A stretch of 64,000 nucleotides of DNA from Stappia albiluteola (GTDB lineage: Bacteria; Pseudomonadota; Alphaproteobacteria; Rhizobiales; Stappiaceae), in contig NZ_JACFXV010000053.1 of assembly GCF_014050225.1 (NCBI RefSeq), forward strand, positions 371,541 to 435,540, written 5' to 3'. This document shows positions 41,440 to 50,268 of this stretch, one piece after another. Made by a program: the position numbers and the translations under genes. The notes under the pieces were generated by a model. That model was not told the origin of the DNA, searched no databases, and saw only the letters and a list, made by a program, of their open reading frames with translations. Numbering within the stretch: the stretch's first letter is position 1; each line of letters starts with the position of its first letter.

Positions 41440-41913
41440 TTACACCCGGTCGATCGGCACGATCGGCTCGTCCTTGGTACGCCGGATGGTCAGCGCGGTG
41501 CGCACGCTGTCGACATTCGGCGTCGCGGTCAGTTCGCGGATGATAAAGGTCTGGAACGACTGCAGGTCCGGCGCCACGCATTTCAGCAGGAAATCGACCT
41601 CGCCGGACAGCATGTAGCTCTCGCGCACGATCGGCCAGGACTTCACCTTTTCCTCGAAGGCGATGAGATCGGCCTCCGTCTGGCTGTGCAGGCCCACCAT
41701 CGCGAAGGCCGTGACGTCGAAGCCGAGTTGCTTTTCATCCAGCAGCGTGCGGTAGCCGCGGATGAGACCTGCCGCCTCGAGCGCGCGCACGCGCCTCAGG
41801 CAGGGAGGCGCGGAAATCCCGACCCTCTTTGCAAGCTCGACATTGGTCATGCGGCCGTCGTCCTGCAATTCCTTGAGGATTTGCCAATCGATGGCGTCGA
41901 GGCGGGCTTTCAC
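41440..41913 (-). CDS. Lrp/AsnC-family transcriptional regulator
   Basis: A 157-residue regulator. The N-terminal HTH is ARLDAIDWQILKELQDDGRM followed by NVELAKRVGISAPPCLRRVR; the C-terminal RAM (ligand-binding) domain includes SGEVDFLLKCVAPD. The start is a GTG at 41913, supported by AAGGAGAGAAGA just upstream; longer frames lack a ribosome site. It is divergent from the ELM1-like gene, in the order lrp/ELM1-trxB-lsrB that I recall from Rhizobiaceae. Amino acids are the usual effectors of the family. Confidence 0.93.
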   Translation of the reverse strand: MKARLDAIDWQILKELQDDGRMTNVELAKRVGISAPPCLRRVRALEAAGLIRGYRTLLDEKQLGFDVTAFAMVGLHSQTEADLIAFEEKVKSWPIVRESYMLSGEVDFLLKCVAPDLQSFQTFIIRELTATPNVDSVRTALTIRRTKDEPIVPIDRV

Positions 41914-42043
41914 TCTTCTCTCCTTGCTGCTTCCATGGCACACCGATGGCGGGTGCCATGGCCGGCGTCCCCGGGCGGGACGCGAATGCGCCATGATGAG
42001 TTACTATTTTGCGCATTTCTGCAACAGTATAACAATCTGGCGC

Positions 42044-43051
42044 ATGAATCGGAAAGATAAGGAAAGGCCGCTGTCCACCGGGAATCTCTCCCATATTGCC
42101 TCGGTCTGGGTGATTACCGACGGCAAGGCCGGCGACGAGGCGCAATGTGTCGGCGTCGCCGAAGCCCTTGGCGCACCTTTCGAGATCAGGCGCGTGGCGC
42201 CGAAAGCGCCTTTTACCTGGGCCATGCCCTGGGGGCCGATCGATCCGCGCGAAAGGCCGGATGCACCGAAAAGCCCGCTGAAACCGCCCTTCCCCGATGT
42301 CGCCATCGCCTCGGGCCGGCGCGCCGTCGCCTATCTCCGCCACCTGAAGAAGGCAAGCAGCGGCCGGATCTTCACCGTCTTCCTCAAGGATCCCAAAACG
42401 GGAACGAGCGCCGCCGATCTCATCTGGGTCGCCGAGCACGACCGCTTGCGGGGCGGCAATGTGCTGGTGACGCTGACTTCGCCGCACCGCTTCTCCGCCG
42501 GGCGCCTGGAGGAAGCCAGGAGCATGCCGCTGCCGGAAATCGTCGCGTTGAAGCCTCCCCGCGTCGCCGTGCTTGCCGGCGGCAACAGCCGCCACCACCG
42601 GTTCACGGAGCTGGATACCGCGAGATTTCTCACAGGGCTTGCGGATCTGGCCGGCCAGGGCGCGTCCCTGATGATCACCCCGTCGCGCAGGACGCCGACC
42701 GGGCTGGCGCGGGACCTTGCAAGGCTCGCCCGCGAAGGCAGCCATCTTTTCTGGAATGGCGAGGGCGACAATCCGCTGCTGCAATATCTCGCCAATGCCG
42801 ATGCGATTGTCGTTACGGCCGATTCCACCAACATGATCGGCGAGGCGGCGGCGACCGGCCGGCCGGTGCATGTGTTTCATCCGGGCGGCGGACACCGGAA
42901 ATTCGACCGCTTTCTTGCGCAAATGTCCGAGATTGGTGTCGTTCACCCCTTTCCCGGGCCGCTGAAAACCACTACCTACGAGCCGATCAATTCCACGCCT
43001 GAGATCGCCGCCGCGATACGGGCGGCCTTGCAGGATCGCCGGCCGGACTGA
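42044..43051 (+). CDS. Mitochondrial fission ELM1-like protein (DUF1022)
   Basis: A 335-residue cytosolic protein related to plant ELM1, which recruits a dynamin to mitochondria; the bacterial role is unknown. Its fold is glycosyltransferase-like. Seen here are SVWVITDGKAGDEAQCVGVA at the start, AIASGRRAVAYLRHLKK, VLAGGNSRHHRF and, near the end, VTADSTNMIGEAAATGRPVHVF, a typical GT-B nucleotide-site pattern. I chose ATG 42044 (MNRKDKERP); a 94-codon longer frame would run back into the lrp gene. trxB follows after 42 bases and is probably co-transcribed. Confidence 0.9.
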   Translation: MNRKDKERPLSTGNLSHIASVWVITDGKAGDEAQCVGVAEALGAPFEIRRVAPKAPFTWAMPWGPIDPRERPDAPKSPLKPPFPDVAIASGRRAVAYLRHLKKASSGRIFTVFLKDPKTGTSAADLIWVAEHDRLRGGNVLVTLTSPHRFSAGRLEEARSMPLPEIVALKPPRVAVLAGGNSRHHRFTELDTARFLTGLADLAGQGASLMITPSRRTPTGLARDLARLAREGSHLFWNGEGDNPLLQYLANADAIVVTADSTNMIGEAAATGRPVHVFHPGGGHRKFDRFLAQMSEIGVVHPFPGPLKTTTYEPINSTPEIAAAIRAALQDRRPD

Positions 43052-43093
43052 AGGTCCGGAGGCGGCAGACGCCGATTTGAAGGAGACAGGCTG

Positions 43094-44059
43094 ATGGCGA
43101 GCCAACACCACAAGCTCTTCATTGTGGGCTCCGGCCCTGCCGGTTACACGGCAGCGATCTATGCGGCGCGCGCGATGCTGGAGCCTGCGCTTGTGACCGG
43201 CATCCAGCCGGGCGGTCAGCTCACCATCACCACCGACGTCGAGAACTACCCCGGCTTCGCCGACCCGATCCAGGGCCCCTGGCTCGTGGAGGAGATGCGC
43301 AAGCAGGCCGAAAACGTCGGCACGACGATGATCTACGACACGATCACCGAGGCCGATCTGTCCCGCCGCCCCTTCACGCTGAAGGGCGACAGCGGCACCA
43401 CCTATACCTGCGACGCGCTGGTGATCGCGACGGGCGCCCAGGCGCGCTGGCTGGGCCTTCCCTCCGAGCAGGACTTCATGGGTGCGGGCGTCTCGGCCTG
43501 CGCCACCTGCGACGGCTTCTTCTATCGCGGCAAGGAAGTGCTCGTCATCGGTGGCGGCAATACCGCGGTCGAGGAAGCGCTTTACCTCGCCAATCTTGCG
43601 TCGAAGGTCACGGTCATCCACCGCCGCGACCAGTTCCGCGCCGAGCGCATCCTCCAGGAACGGCTGTTCCGCAATCCGAAGATCAAGGTGATCTGGGACA
43701 GCGTGGTCGAGGAGATCGTCGGCGGCGGCACGCCGAAGGCGGTCACCGGAGCGCGCATCCGCAACGTGAAGACCGGCGCGGTATCGGAAGTGGCCGCCGA
43801 AGGCTTCTTCGTCGCGATCGGCCATGCGCCGGCCGTCGAGCTTTTCAAGGACCAGGTCCAGCTCAGGCCTTCGGGCTATATCTGGACCGCGCCGGACAGC
43901 ACCGCCACATCAATCCCGGGCGTCTTCGCCGCCGGCGACGTCACCGACGAAATCTACCGCCAGGCGGTCACCGCCGCCGGGATGGGCTGCATGGCCGCGC
44001 TCGAAGCCGAGCGTTTCCTTGCGGAACATGAGGTTGCGGAGAACCAGGCGGCAGAATAG
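43094..44059 (+). CDS. trxB: Thioredoxin reductase
   Basis: A 321-residue NADPH-dependent flavoprotein that reduces thioredoxin. The FAD site is FIVGSGPAGYTAAIYAARA, the redox-active disulfide CATC (C136, C139 in SACATCDGFF), the NADPH site VLVIGGGNTAVEEALYL, and the closing FAD segment GVFAAGDVTDEIYRQAV. A clear AAGGAGA ribosome site precedes the ATG. It lies upstream of the LysR gene lsrB, an arrangement conserved in rhizobia, linking thiol redox balance and the regulator. Confidence 0.97.
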   Translation: MASQHHKLFIVGSGPAGYTAAIYAARAMLEPALVTGIQPGGQLTITTDVENYPGFADPIQGPWLVEEMRKQAENVGTTMIYDTITEADLSRRPFTLKGDSGTTYTCDALVIATGAQARWLGLPSEQDFMGAGVSACATCDGFFYRGKEVLVIGGGNTAVEEALYLANLASKVTVIHRRDQFRAERILQERLFRNPKIKVIWDSVVEEIVGGGTPKAVTGARIRNVKTGAVSEVAAEGFFVAIGHAPAVELFKDQVQLRPSGYIWTAPDSTATSIPGVFAAGDVTDEIYRQAVTAAGMGCMAALEAERFLAEHEVAENQAAE

Positions 44060-44116
44060 CCTTCGCCTGAACGGGGATCAGGTCACGCCGACGTGACCTA
44101 GACGGGCGGGTGCACC

Positions 44117-45013
44117 ATGCCGATGGACTGGGACAAGCTGCGGATTTTTCACGCCGCCGCGCAGGCGGGGAGCTTCACGCATGCGGGCGAGACGCTGAAC
44201 ATGAGCCAGTCGGCGGTAAGCCGGCAGGTCAGCGCGCTCGAAGGCGACCTCGGCGTCCCGCTGTTCCACCGGCATGCGCGCGGTCTCCTGCTGACCGAGC
44301 AGGGCGAACTTCTCTATCGCACCGCGCGCGAGGTCCTCATGAAGCTGGAGGCCGTGCAGGCCCGGCTGACCGATACCAAGGAAAAGCCCTCCGGCGTCCT
44401 GCGCGTCACCACCACCGTGGGCCTGGGCTCGACATGGCTGACGTCCCGCCTCAATGAGTTCGTCGATCTCTATCCCGACATGGAACTCAGGCTCATCTTC
44501 GACGACGATGAGCTCGATCTCGGCATGCGGGAAGCGGATGCCGCCATCCGCCTGCGCAAGCCCACCCAACCCGACCTCATCCAGCGCAAGCTGTTCACCG
44601 TCCATTTTCACCTTTACGCCGCGCCGTCCTACATCCAGCGCTTCGGCACGCCGTCGTCGATCGAGGATCTCGACCGCCACCGCATCATTTCCTATGGCGA
44701 GCATGCGCCCACCTATCTGCGCGACATGAACTGGCTGGAGACCGCCGGCCTTCCGGCCGGCCAGACCCGGCGCTGCGTGCTCAGGGTCAACAATGTCGTC
44801 GCCATCAAGCGCTCCGTGCAGCGCGGCATCGGCATCGCGCTCCTCCCCGACTATCTGATCGAGGAGAATTCCGGCCTGCTGCAATTGCTGACCGGAGAAC
44901 ACGTGCCGACCTTCGACACCTATTTCGTCTATCCGTCTGAATTAAAGAATACCGCGCGCATTACCGCGTTCCGCGATTTCCTGCTGTCCAACGCCGAACG
45001 CTGGACGTTCTGA
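44117..45013 (+). CDS. lsrB: LysR-family regulator LsrB/VtlR
   Basis: A 298-residue LysR regulator. The HTH is DWDKLRIFHAAAQAGSFTHA followed by LNMSQSAVSRQVSALE; the rest is the substrate-binding domain (LRVTTTVGLGSTWLTSRLNE; DAAIRLRKPTQPDLIQRKLF). The position right after trxB and the sequence style fit LsrB of Sinorhizobium, called VtlR in Agrobacterium and Brucella, which acts in oxidative-stress and host-interaction control and activates AbcR small RNAs. A matching sRNA candidate lies just downstream. Symbol given from context and memory, not from a search. Confidence 0.88.
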   Translation: MPMDWDKLRIFHAAAQAGSFTHAGETLNMSQSAVSRQVSALEGDLGVPLFHRHARGLLLTEQGELLYRTAREVLMKLEAVQARLTDTKEKPSGVLRVTTTVGLGSTWLTSRLNEFVDLYPDMELRLIFDDDELDLGMREADAAIRLRKPTQPDLIQRKLFTVHFHLYAAPSYIQRFGTPSSIEDLDRHRIISYGEHAPTYLRDMNWLETAGLPAGQTRRCVLRVNNVVAIKRSVQRGIGIALLPDYLIEENSGLLQLLTGEHVPTFDTYFVYPSELKNTARITAFRDFLLSNAERWTF

Positions 45014-45154
45014 GCAGTCTGGCACCGCAAACGGCGGCCATCTCTCCGTGAGCTTTCCGGCTCGCAGCCACCCCGCCGGAGCTATGATCCGCGTGCATAC
45101 CAGCTTTGCGCCTCTGCCTCTTGTTTGGACAGCTTGTGCACCGCATATAAGCAG

Positions 45155-45290
45155 TGCTGTTGGTTTGCTTCGTCGCTATCTCCTCCCAGCGACGTCTGAT
45201 GCAGCCAGCTGTTCCCCTCTGGAAGGTGATTACTCCGTCACTGACGGTTTGATCAAAATAACTGCCGGGCCTCGCGCCCGGCACTTTTTT
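45155..45290 (+). ncRNA. abcR: AbcR-type small RNA (alpha-r15 family) candidate
   Basis: In the gap after lsrB lies an apparent small RNA of about 135 bases. It ends with a strong terminator: TGCCGGGC / GCCCGGCA (45263-45270 and 45276-45283), then TTTTTT. Upstream are two C/U-rich single-stranded candidates able to pair with ribosome-binding sites, CTATCTCCTCCCAG (about 45175-45189) and TTCCCCTCT (about 45212), and a small hairpin CCGTCA / TGACGG. AbcR RNAs of rhizobia have this layout, repress ABC-transporter mRNAs and map beside lsrB. A promoter such as TTGGAC (45125) and TATAAG (45146) is possible but has a short spacer, so the 5' end is approximate. Confidence 0.65.
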
Positions 45291-45538
45291 GCCCTCAAAC
45301 ACCCGGTTTCGGAAACAATCATGCGCAGCGGCTGGCGCCGACCGGCTCGGAGGCGCATTGTTGCATCGCACAATTCATTGATCCATTTACGCCTTTCAAT
45401 TCGTCGGATCGAGTGCCTATTCTCTAAGCGCGATTAACGATCAGGCATCTGCCTATGCAAAAAACGCACACCAGATTGTGATCAAACAAGAGCGGCCACG
45501 ACGCCGCACCTCCTTCTCTCTTCACACACCAGCGCAAG

Positions 45539-45567
45539 AAAAAGGCCGGCACATGCGCTGTGCCGGC
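45539..45567 (-). terminator. Probable msrP terminator
   Basis: Nine-pair stem GCCGGCACA / TGTGCCGGC (45545-45553 and 45559-45567) with a five-base loop. Read on the minus strand it ends in a T-run (45543-45539). It lies about 30 bases after the msrP stop codon. Confidence 0.75.
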
Positions 45568-45598
45568 TCTCTCAAATTTCAATGCATATGGTGCGCAC

Positions 45599-46561
45599 TT
45601 ACATATAGAGGCGCTCGTTCTCCAGCCCCTTGTAGAGGCCGGCCACCTGCTCGCCATAGCCGTTGAAAAGCAGGGTCGGAACGCGCTCGCCGGTATGCAG
45701 CACGGTTTCCTGGGCCTGGCTCCAGCGAGGGTGCGACACTTCCGGGTTCACATTGGCCCAGAAGCCGTATTCCGAACCCTGGATCTCTTCCCAGAAGCTG
45801 ACCGGCCGCTCGTCGGTGAAGGTGATCTTGACGATCGACTTGATCGACTTGAAGCCGTATTTCCACGGCAAGGCGAGACGGATCGGCGCGCCGAACTGCT
45901 TGGCGAGCGGCTTGCCGTAAATACCCGTCACCATGAAGGAGAGGTCGTTGGTCGCCTCTTCCATGGTTACGCCTTCCACATAGGGCCAAGGGTACCAGGA
46001 GGCGCGCTGTCCGCTTGCCGTATCCGGATCCATGAAGGTCTCGAAGCGCAGATATTTCGCGCCGGCCTGCGGCGAGGCGAGCTTCACAAGATCGGCGAGC
46101 GCGAAGCCCGTCCAGGGTACGGTCATCGACCAGGCTTCGACGCAACGGTGGCGGTAAAGCCGCTCTTCCAGCGAAACCTTCTTCAGCAGATCGTCGATGC
46201 CGATCGTCTGCGGATTGTCGACCATGCCGTCGATGGCAATCTCCCAGGGCCGCGTTTCCAGGGCCTGGGCGGCGTTGAAGATCTGCTTGTGCGAACCGAA
46301 CTCATAGAAGTTGTTGTAGCGGGAGGAATATTTCTCCGGCGTCAGTTCCCGGTCGACCACATAGGCCTCGTTGCGCTTGGCGGGATAAAGACCGGCACTC
46401 GGATCTTCCTCGGCAAAGGCCGGGCGCGGCAGCGTGCTTCCGGCAATGAGCGCACCCGTTCCCGCAAGACCGGCAAGCACGGAGCGGCGGTTGAGAAAGA
46501 TCGATTCCGGCGTCGCCTGTGACTCCGGGATCTCCCAGCCCTTCTTGCGGATTATGTGCAT
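45599..46561 (-). CDS. msrP: Protein-methionine-sulfoxide reductase catalytic subunit MsrP (YedY)
   Basis: A 320-residue periplasmic molybdopterin enzyme that reduces methionine sulfoxide in oxidised proteins. The Tat signal has the twin arginines at 25-26 (NRRSVLAGLAGTGALIAGS), and C140 in YRHRCVEAWSM is the molybdenum ligand. WKYGFKSIKSIVKITF and GSEYGFWANVNPEV are typical of the family. The ATG at 46561 has GGAGGAAG upstream. The haem membrane partner MsrQ, usually the next gene, is not adjacent; it must be elsewhere or replaced. A terminator follows the gene. Confidence 0.95.
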   Translation of the reverse strand: MHIIRKKGWEIPESQATPESIFLNRRSVLAGLAGTGALIAGSTLPRPAFAEEDPSAGLYPAKRNEAYVVDRELTPEKYSSRYNNFYEFGSHKQIFNAAQALETRPWEIAIDGMVDNPQTIGIDDLLKKVSLEERLYRHRCVEAWSMTVPWTGFALADLVKLASPQAGAKYLRFETFMDPDTASGQRASWYPWPYVEGVTMEEATNDLSFMVTGIYGKPLAKQFGAPIRLALPWKYGFKSIKSIVKITFTDERPVSFWEEIQGSEYGFWANVNPEVSHPRWSQAQETVLHTGERVPTLLFNGYGEQVAGLYKGLENERLYM

Positions 46562-46741
46562 CTCTTCCTCCAGCTTGGCCCGCGCTCCCCTTCCCCGCCC
46601 CGTTGGGCGCCGCTTCGGCAGCGACAGGGACGAACAAAGTCGCGGGCACTCTACTGCCATCTTGTTTCCCTAACCGGAGGTAGCGCGGTATCGGCCCTGC
46701 ATCAAATCAAGCCCGGTTGAACTGCGCTTGAGCGACCACTG

Positions 46742-47899
46742 TCAGTCGGCCGGCGCAATCCGGTAAAGCGCGCCCTCATCCTCGTCGGTCGAGAACCATA
46801 TCGCTCCGTCCGGCCCGTTCCTGAGCGTGCGGATGCGGCCGAATTCCCCCTGGATCATCCTCTCCTCGTGCACGACCTTTCCGTCGGCAATCTCAAGGCG
46901 CACGATCATCTGGTCCCTGAGCGCCCCGACCAGTAGGTCGTCCTTCCAGGCAGGAATGGCGCTGCCGTCGTGAAAGATCATGCCGGAGGGAGCGATGGAG
47001 GGAACCCAATAGTGGATGGGTTGCTCCATGCCTTCCGCATGCGTGCCGATACCGACCGGATCGCCGGAATAGTCGCGGCCATAGGTGATGACCGGCCAGC
47101 CGTAGTTCCCGCCGGCTTGCGGACGGTTGATCTCGTCGCCGCCCTGCGGACCATGTTCCACGGTCCAAAGGGCTCCCGTTCCCGGTTGGATCGCCATGCC
47201 CTGGATGTTGCGGTGGCCGGTCGACCAGATCTCCTTCAGCGCCTTCCCGCCATCCGCGAAGGGATTGTCAGGAGGAATGGAGCCATCCGGATTGACCCGC
47301 ATCACCTTGCCGGCAGTGTCGAACGGATCCTGCGCCCGCTCCCCTTGCATGCGGTCGCCGAAGGCGACGAACAGGGTGCCATCCGGTGCGGGCAGGATGC
47401 GGGAGCCGAAATTGTCGAGCGATTCCGTGCGCTTCTCCATCCGGACAAGCACCTTCACGTCTTCAAGCCGCGCGCCCTTTCCCATGCGCACCAGCTTCGC
47501 CCGCGCCGCCGCCGTGCCAAGGCTGCCCTCCACGCCTTCCGTATAGGTGAAGTAGATCGTACCGGACGTCTCGAAATCCGGCGCCGGAACGAGGTCCATC
47601 AGCCCCGCCTGACCCCAGGCGAAAAAATCCGGCACGCCTGCCACCGCGGATTTGCTTTTGCCGTCCGGAGCGATCAGCACCATGGCTGAGCCGCGCTCGT
47701 TCAGCAGGATCGACCCGTCCGGCAGGAAGAGGAACCCCCAGGGATGATCGAGGTCGCCTGCGACCTTCGTCACCCTGATATCCGCTTTCTCGGTGCGAAA
47801 GATCCTGGCTTCGGATGAGACGGCAGCCCCGGCACCCTGGACGAACAGCAGGGTCGCAGCCGGAAGAACCTGAAGGAGGGGGCGGAACATGGAACGCAT
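46742..47899 (-). CDS. PQQ-dependent aldose sugar dehydrogenase (YliI-like)
   Basis: A 385-residue exported protein. A signal peptide lies at 1-25 (PLLQVLPAATLLFVQGAGA). The rest is the six-bladed propeller of soluble sugar dehydrogenases: GDLDHPWGFLFLPDGSILLN, WSTGHRNIQGMA, VEHGPQGGDEIN and WVPSIAPSGMIFH, which include the PQQ-site histidine, asparagine and glutamate residues. Such enzymes oxidise aldoses to lactones in the periplasm. The ATG at 47899 has AAGGTG upstream; one nine bases later is possible. It is the gene downstream of the EF-G-like gene on the same strand. Confidence 0.9.
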   Translation of the reverse strand: MRSMFRPLLQVLPAATLLFVQGAGAAVSSEARIFRTEKADIRVTKVAGDLDHPWGFLFLPDGSILLNERGSAMVLIAPDGKSKSAVAGVPDFFAWGQAGLMDLVPAPDFETSGTIYFTYTEGVEGSLGTAAARAKLVRMGKGARLEDVKVLVRMEKRTESLDNFGSRILPAPDGTLFVAFGDRMQGERAQDPFDTAGKVMRVNPDGSIPPDNPFADGGKALKEIWSTGHRNIQGMAIQPGTGALWTVEHGPQGGDEINRPQAGGNYGWPVITYGRDYSGDPVGIGTHAEGMEQPIHYWVPSIAPSGMIFHDGSAIPAWKDDLLVGALRDQMIVRLEIADGKVVHEERMIQGEFGRIRTLRNGPDGAIWFSTDEDEGALYRIAPAD

Positions 47900-47973
47900 G
47901 AAGACACCTTGCTTTCGCCCCCGCCCAAGCGCGGATACGGACGCCGTGCGCCCGTATCCGGTCATCTCCCAAT

Positions 47974-50049
47974 TCAGGCAGCCTGCTTGCCGAAGCGCTG
48001 GCATATTTCCTCGGCCGCCTTGCCGGAGAGCTCCGCCATGTGGCCGAAGCGCTTCGTATAGCTGCCGACGCCGGCGGTCGCCGAACGTACCTCGACGATC
48101 AGCTCGCCGATTTCGGCCTCCGGCATGGTGCAGCGCACCTCGTCCCAGCCCGGCCAGCCCGGACGGGCGTCGAAGCCGAGAATCTGCCCGCGCCGCGCCG
48201 AAATGATGGCATTGATCTTCGCCGTCGTGTCATTCGGACAGGCAACGACCACCTCGTAGATCGGCTCCAGCAGCACGGGCTTGCACTGCGGAAGGCCGTC
48301 CCGCATTCCGAGGATCGCCGCCATGCGAAAGGCCTGATCAGAGGAATCCACCGAGTGGTAGGAGCCGTCGGTGAGGGTTACGCCGACATCGACCACCGGA
48401 AAGCCGAGCGGTCCCTCACGCAACGCTTCCTTCACGCCCTCGCCGACCGAAGGGATGTATTGCTTGGGCACGACGCCGCCGGTGATCCTGTCGTCGAATA
48501 CGAAGCCTCCACCGCGTTCCAGCGGGCGGATTTCGAGCACCACATCGCCGAACTGGCCGTGGCCGCCCGACTGCTTCTTGTGCCGGCCGCGAATGCTCGT
48601 ACCGCCACGGATCGTCTCGCGATAGGGCACGGTGGCAACGCGCCGCTCCACGTCGAGGCCGTATTTGCCGTGCAGCCGCTCCAGCGCGACGCGCAAATGC
48701 ATCTCGCCCTGGCCTTCCAGGATGGTTTCGGCTGAATCCTGCGCGTGGCGTACGATCAGGCCGCGATCCTCCTCCGCCAGTTTGGCAAGCGCTGCCGAGA
48801 GCTTCACGTCGTCGCGCCGCTCCTTCGGCGCCACCGCGATCGCCAAGACCGGCGGCGGCGTCTCCAGGCGGGCAAGCTGGGTCACAGGCCCGGCCCCGCC
48901 CAGCGTTTCTCCCGTCTGAACCTTCTCCAGCTTGCCGAGACCTACCGTTTCGCCGACTTCGGCCCTGTCGCGCTTTGTCGCCTGCTGGCCCACCACCCGG
49001 TAGAAGCCGGATATGCGCGCTTCGGAACCGTCCTCACGAACGAGAACGTCGGCATCGCCGATCGAGCCCGTGAGGATACGCGCGATCGAAAGCTTGCCGG
49101 CATGCGGCGTATGGACCGTCTTGAGGATCTGGACCGTCGCCGGCGCGCCGTCATCGACACCGAGCCGCGCGCGGGTCATGCCGATGTCGGGTGCTTCATG
49201 CCGCAGCGCTTTCAACAGGCGCTGAATGCCGTTGCCATGCTCGGCGGAGCCGATGAAGACCGGACAGATGACGGCCTGGCGCATTTCCTCCACCAGGTCG
49301 CCGAACACCCGCTCCTTTCCCGGCGCGATATCTTCCAGCAGCGCTTCCATCAGCACGTCGTCGTGGTCGGCCAGTTTTTCCAGCATCTCGAAACGGGCTT
49401 CGACCTCGCGGGCGCGGTCATCGTCGGGAATTTCGATCACAAGGCTCTCGGCATGCTCGCGATAGACGAAGGCGCGTTCGAGCGCGAGATCGATGAAGCC
49501 CATGGCAATGCCGTTCTTCCAGATCGGGATCTGGCGCAACACCATCGGCACCGCCGACGCCGGCTGGAGGGTCTGCAACACGTCGCGCACGCGCATCGTG
49601 GTCTTGTCGATCTTGTTGATGAACAGGACGCGGGGAATGGCAAGATCTTCAAGCCGCTTCAGGATCACCTGCAGGGCAGGCACTTTCTTTTCATCGGCCT
49701 CGACGACGACGATCGCCATGTCCACGCCGGCCAGCGCGCCATCCGCTTCGGCAAGGAATTCGACGGAACCCGGGCAATCAATAAAGGTATAGGTGTCGCC
49801 GAGATAATCGGTTTCGGCCACGTTCAGTTCCACGCTCATGGCGTGATCGCGAGCTTCCGGAGATGCATCGCCCACCGTATTGGCGGCGGCGATCGTCCCC
49901 TGTCTCTGGATGGCCCCTGTGCGTGCGAGAATGGCCTCAAGCAGCGTGGTCTTGCCGCTGGCGAAAGGGCCGATGATCGCTATGCACCGGGGCCCGGCTA
50001 GTCTGCCGTTGTCGGCCTTTTGTTCCTTGCCCTTGCGTTCGTCTCCCAT
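47974..50049 (-). CDS. Elongation factor G-like GTPase
   Basis: A 691-residue translational GTPase resembling EF-G but not the main ribosomal copy. Nucleotide motifs are GPFASGKTT (about 27-35), DCPG (G3) and NKID (G4). Domain IV contains SGGHGQFGDVVLEI, and domain V ends the protein. The effector segment around DASPEARDHAMSVELNV differs from that of EF-G, which usually has GAATMDWMEQE there. It is a conserved alphaproteobacterial paralogue whose role is not defined; ribosome release or a specialised translocation function are possible. The ATG at 50049 has GGAGG upstream. Confidence 0.9.
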   Translation of the reverse strand: MGDERKGKEQKADNGRLAGPRCIAIIGPFASGKTTLLEAILARTGAIQRQGTIAAANTVGDASPEARDHAMSVELNVAETDYLGDTYTFIDCPGSVEFLAEADGALAGVDMAIVVVEADEKKVPALQVILKRLEDLAIPRVLFINKIDKTTMRVRDVLQTLQPASAVPMVLRQIPIWKNGIAMGFIDLALERAFVYREHAESLVIEIPDDDRAREVEARFEMLEKLADHDDVLMEALLEDIAPGKERVFGDLVEEMRQAVICPVFIGSAEHGNGIQRLLKALRHEAPDIGMTRARLGVDDGAPATVQILKTVHTPHAGKLSIARILTGSIGDADVLVREDGSEARISGFYRVVGQQATKRDRAEVGETVGLGKLEKVQTGETLGGAGPVTQLARLETPPPVLAIAVAPKERRDDVKLSAALAKLAEEDRGLIVRHAQDSAETILEGQGEMHLRVALERLHGKYGLDVERRVATVPYRETIRGGTSIRGRHKKQSGGHGQFGDVVLEIRPLERGGGFVFDDRITGGVVPKQYIPSVGEGVKEALREGPLGFPVVDVGVTLTDGSYHSVDSSDQAFRMAAILGMRDGLPQCKPVLLEPIYEVVVACPNDTTAKINAIISARRGQILGFDARPGWPGWDEVRCTMPEAEIGELIVEVRSATAGVGSYTKRFGHMAELSGKAAEEICQRFGKQAA

Positions 50050-50268
50050 GGTGTTGCCTCCAGCTTTGGCGGGACCGCGACAAGCGGTCGCCCGAATTGA
50101 GGCGCGGGCCAAGCGACGAATTTCAGAGGACGTCGCGTTTCCGCGCCGCCGTCCGCCGTGTGCGGGCGGGCAAATATCGTCGCGCCGATCGCAGGCAAAA
50201 CGCAAGGGAAACCGTCGCCGCAGCGCCAAAAAACGCCGCTGCGGTCGCATTTGCCGAGCAGGGAAAAT

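Noticed and set aside
41735..43825. A 696-codon minus-strand frame across lrp, ELM1 and trxB
   Set aside because: It covers three recognised genes in another frame and shows no protein features.
45300..45580. Second AbcR-type small RNA
   Set aside because: A CU-rich stretch and a GC-rich stem are present, but on the plus strand the stem is followed by TCTCTC, not a T-run; read on the minus strand it is a proper terminator for msrP.
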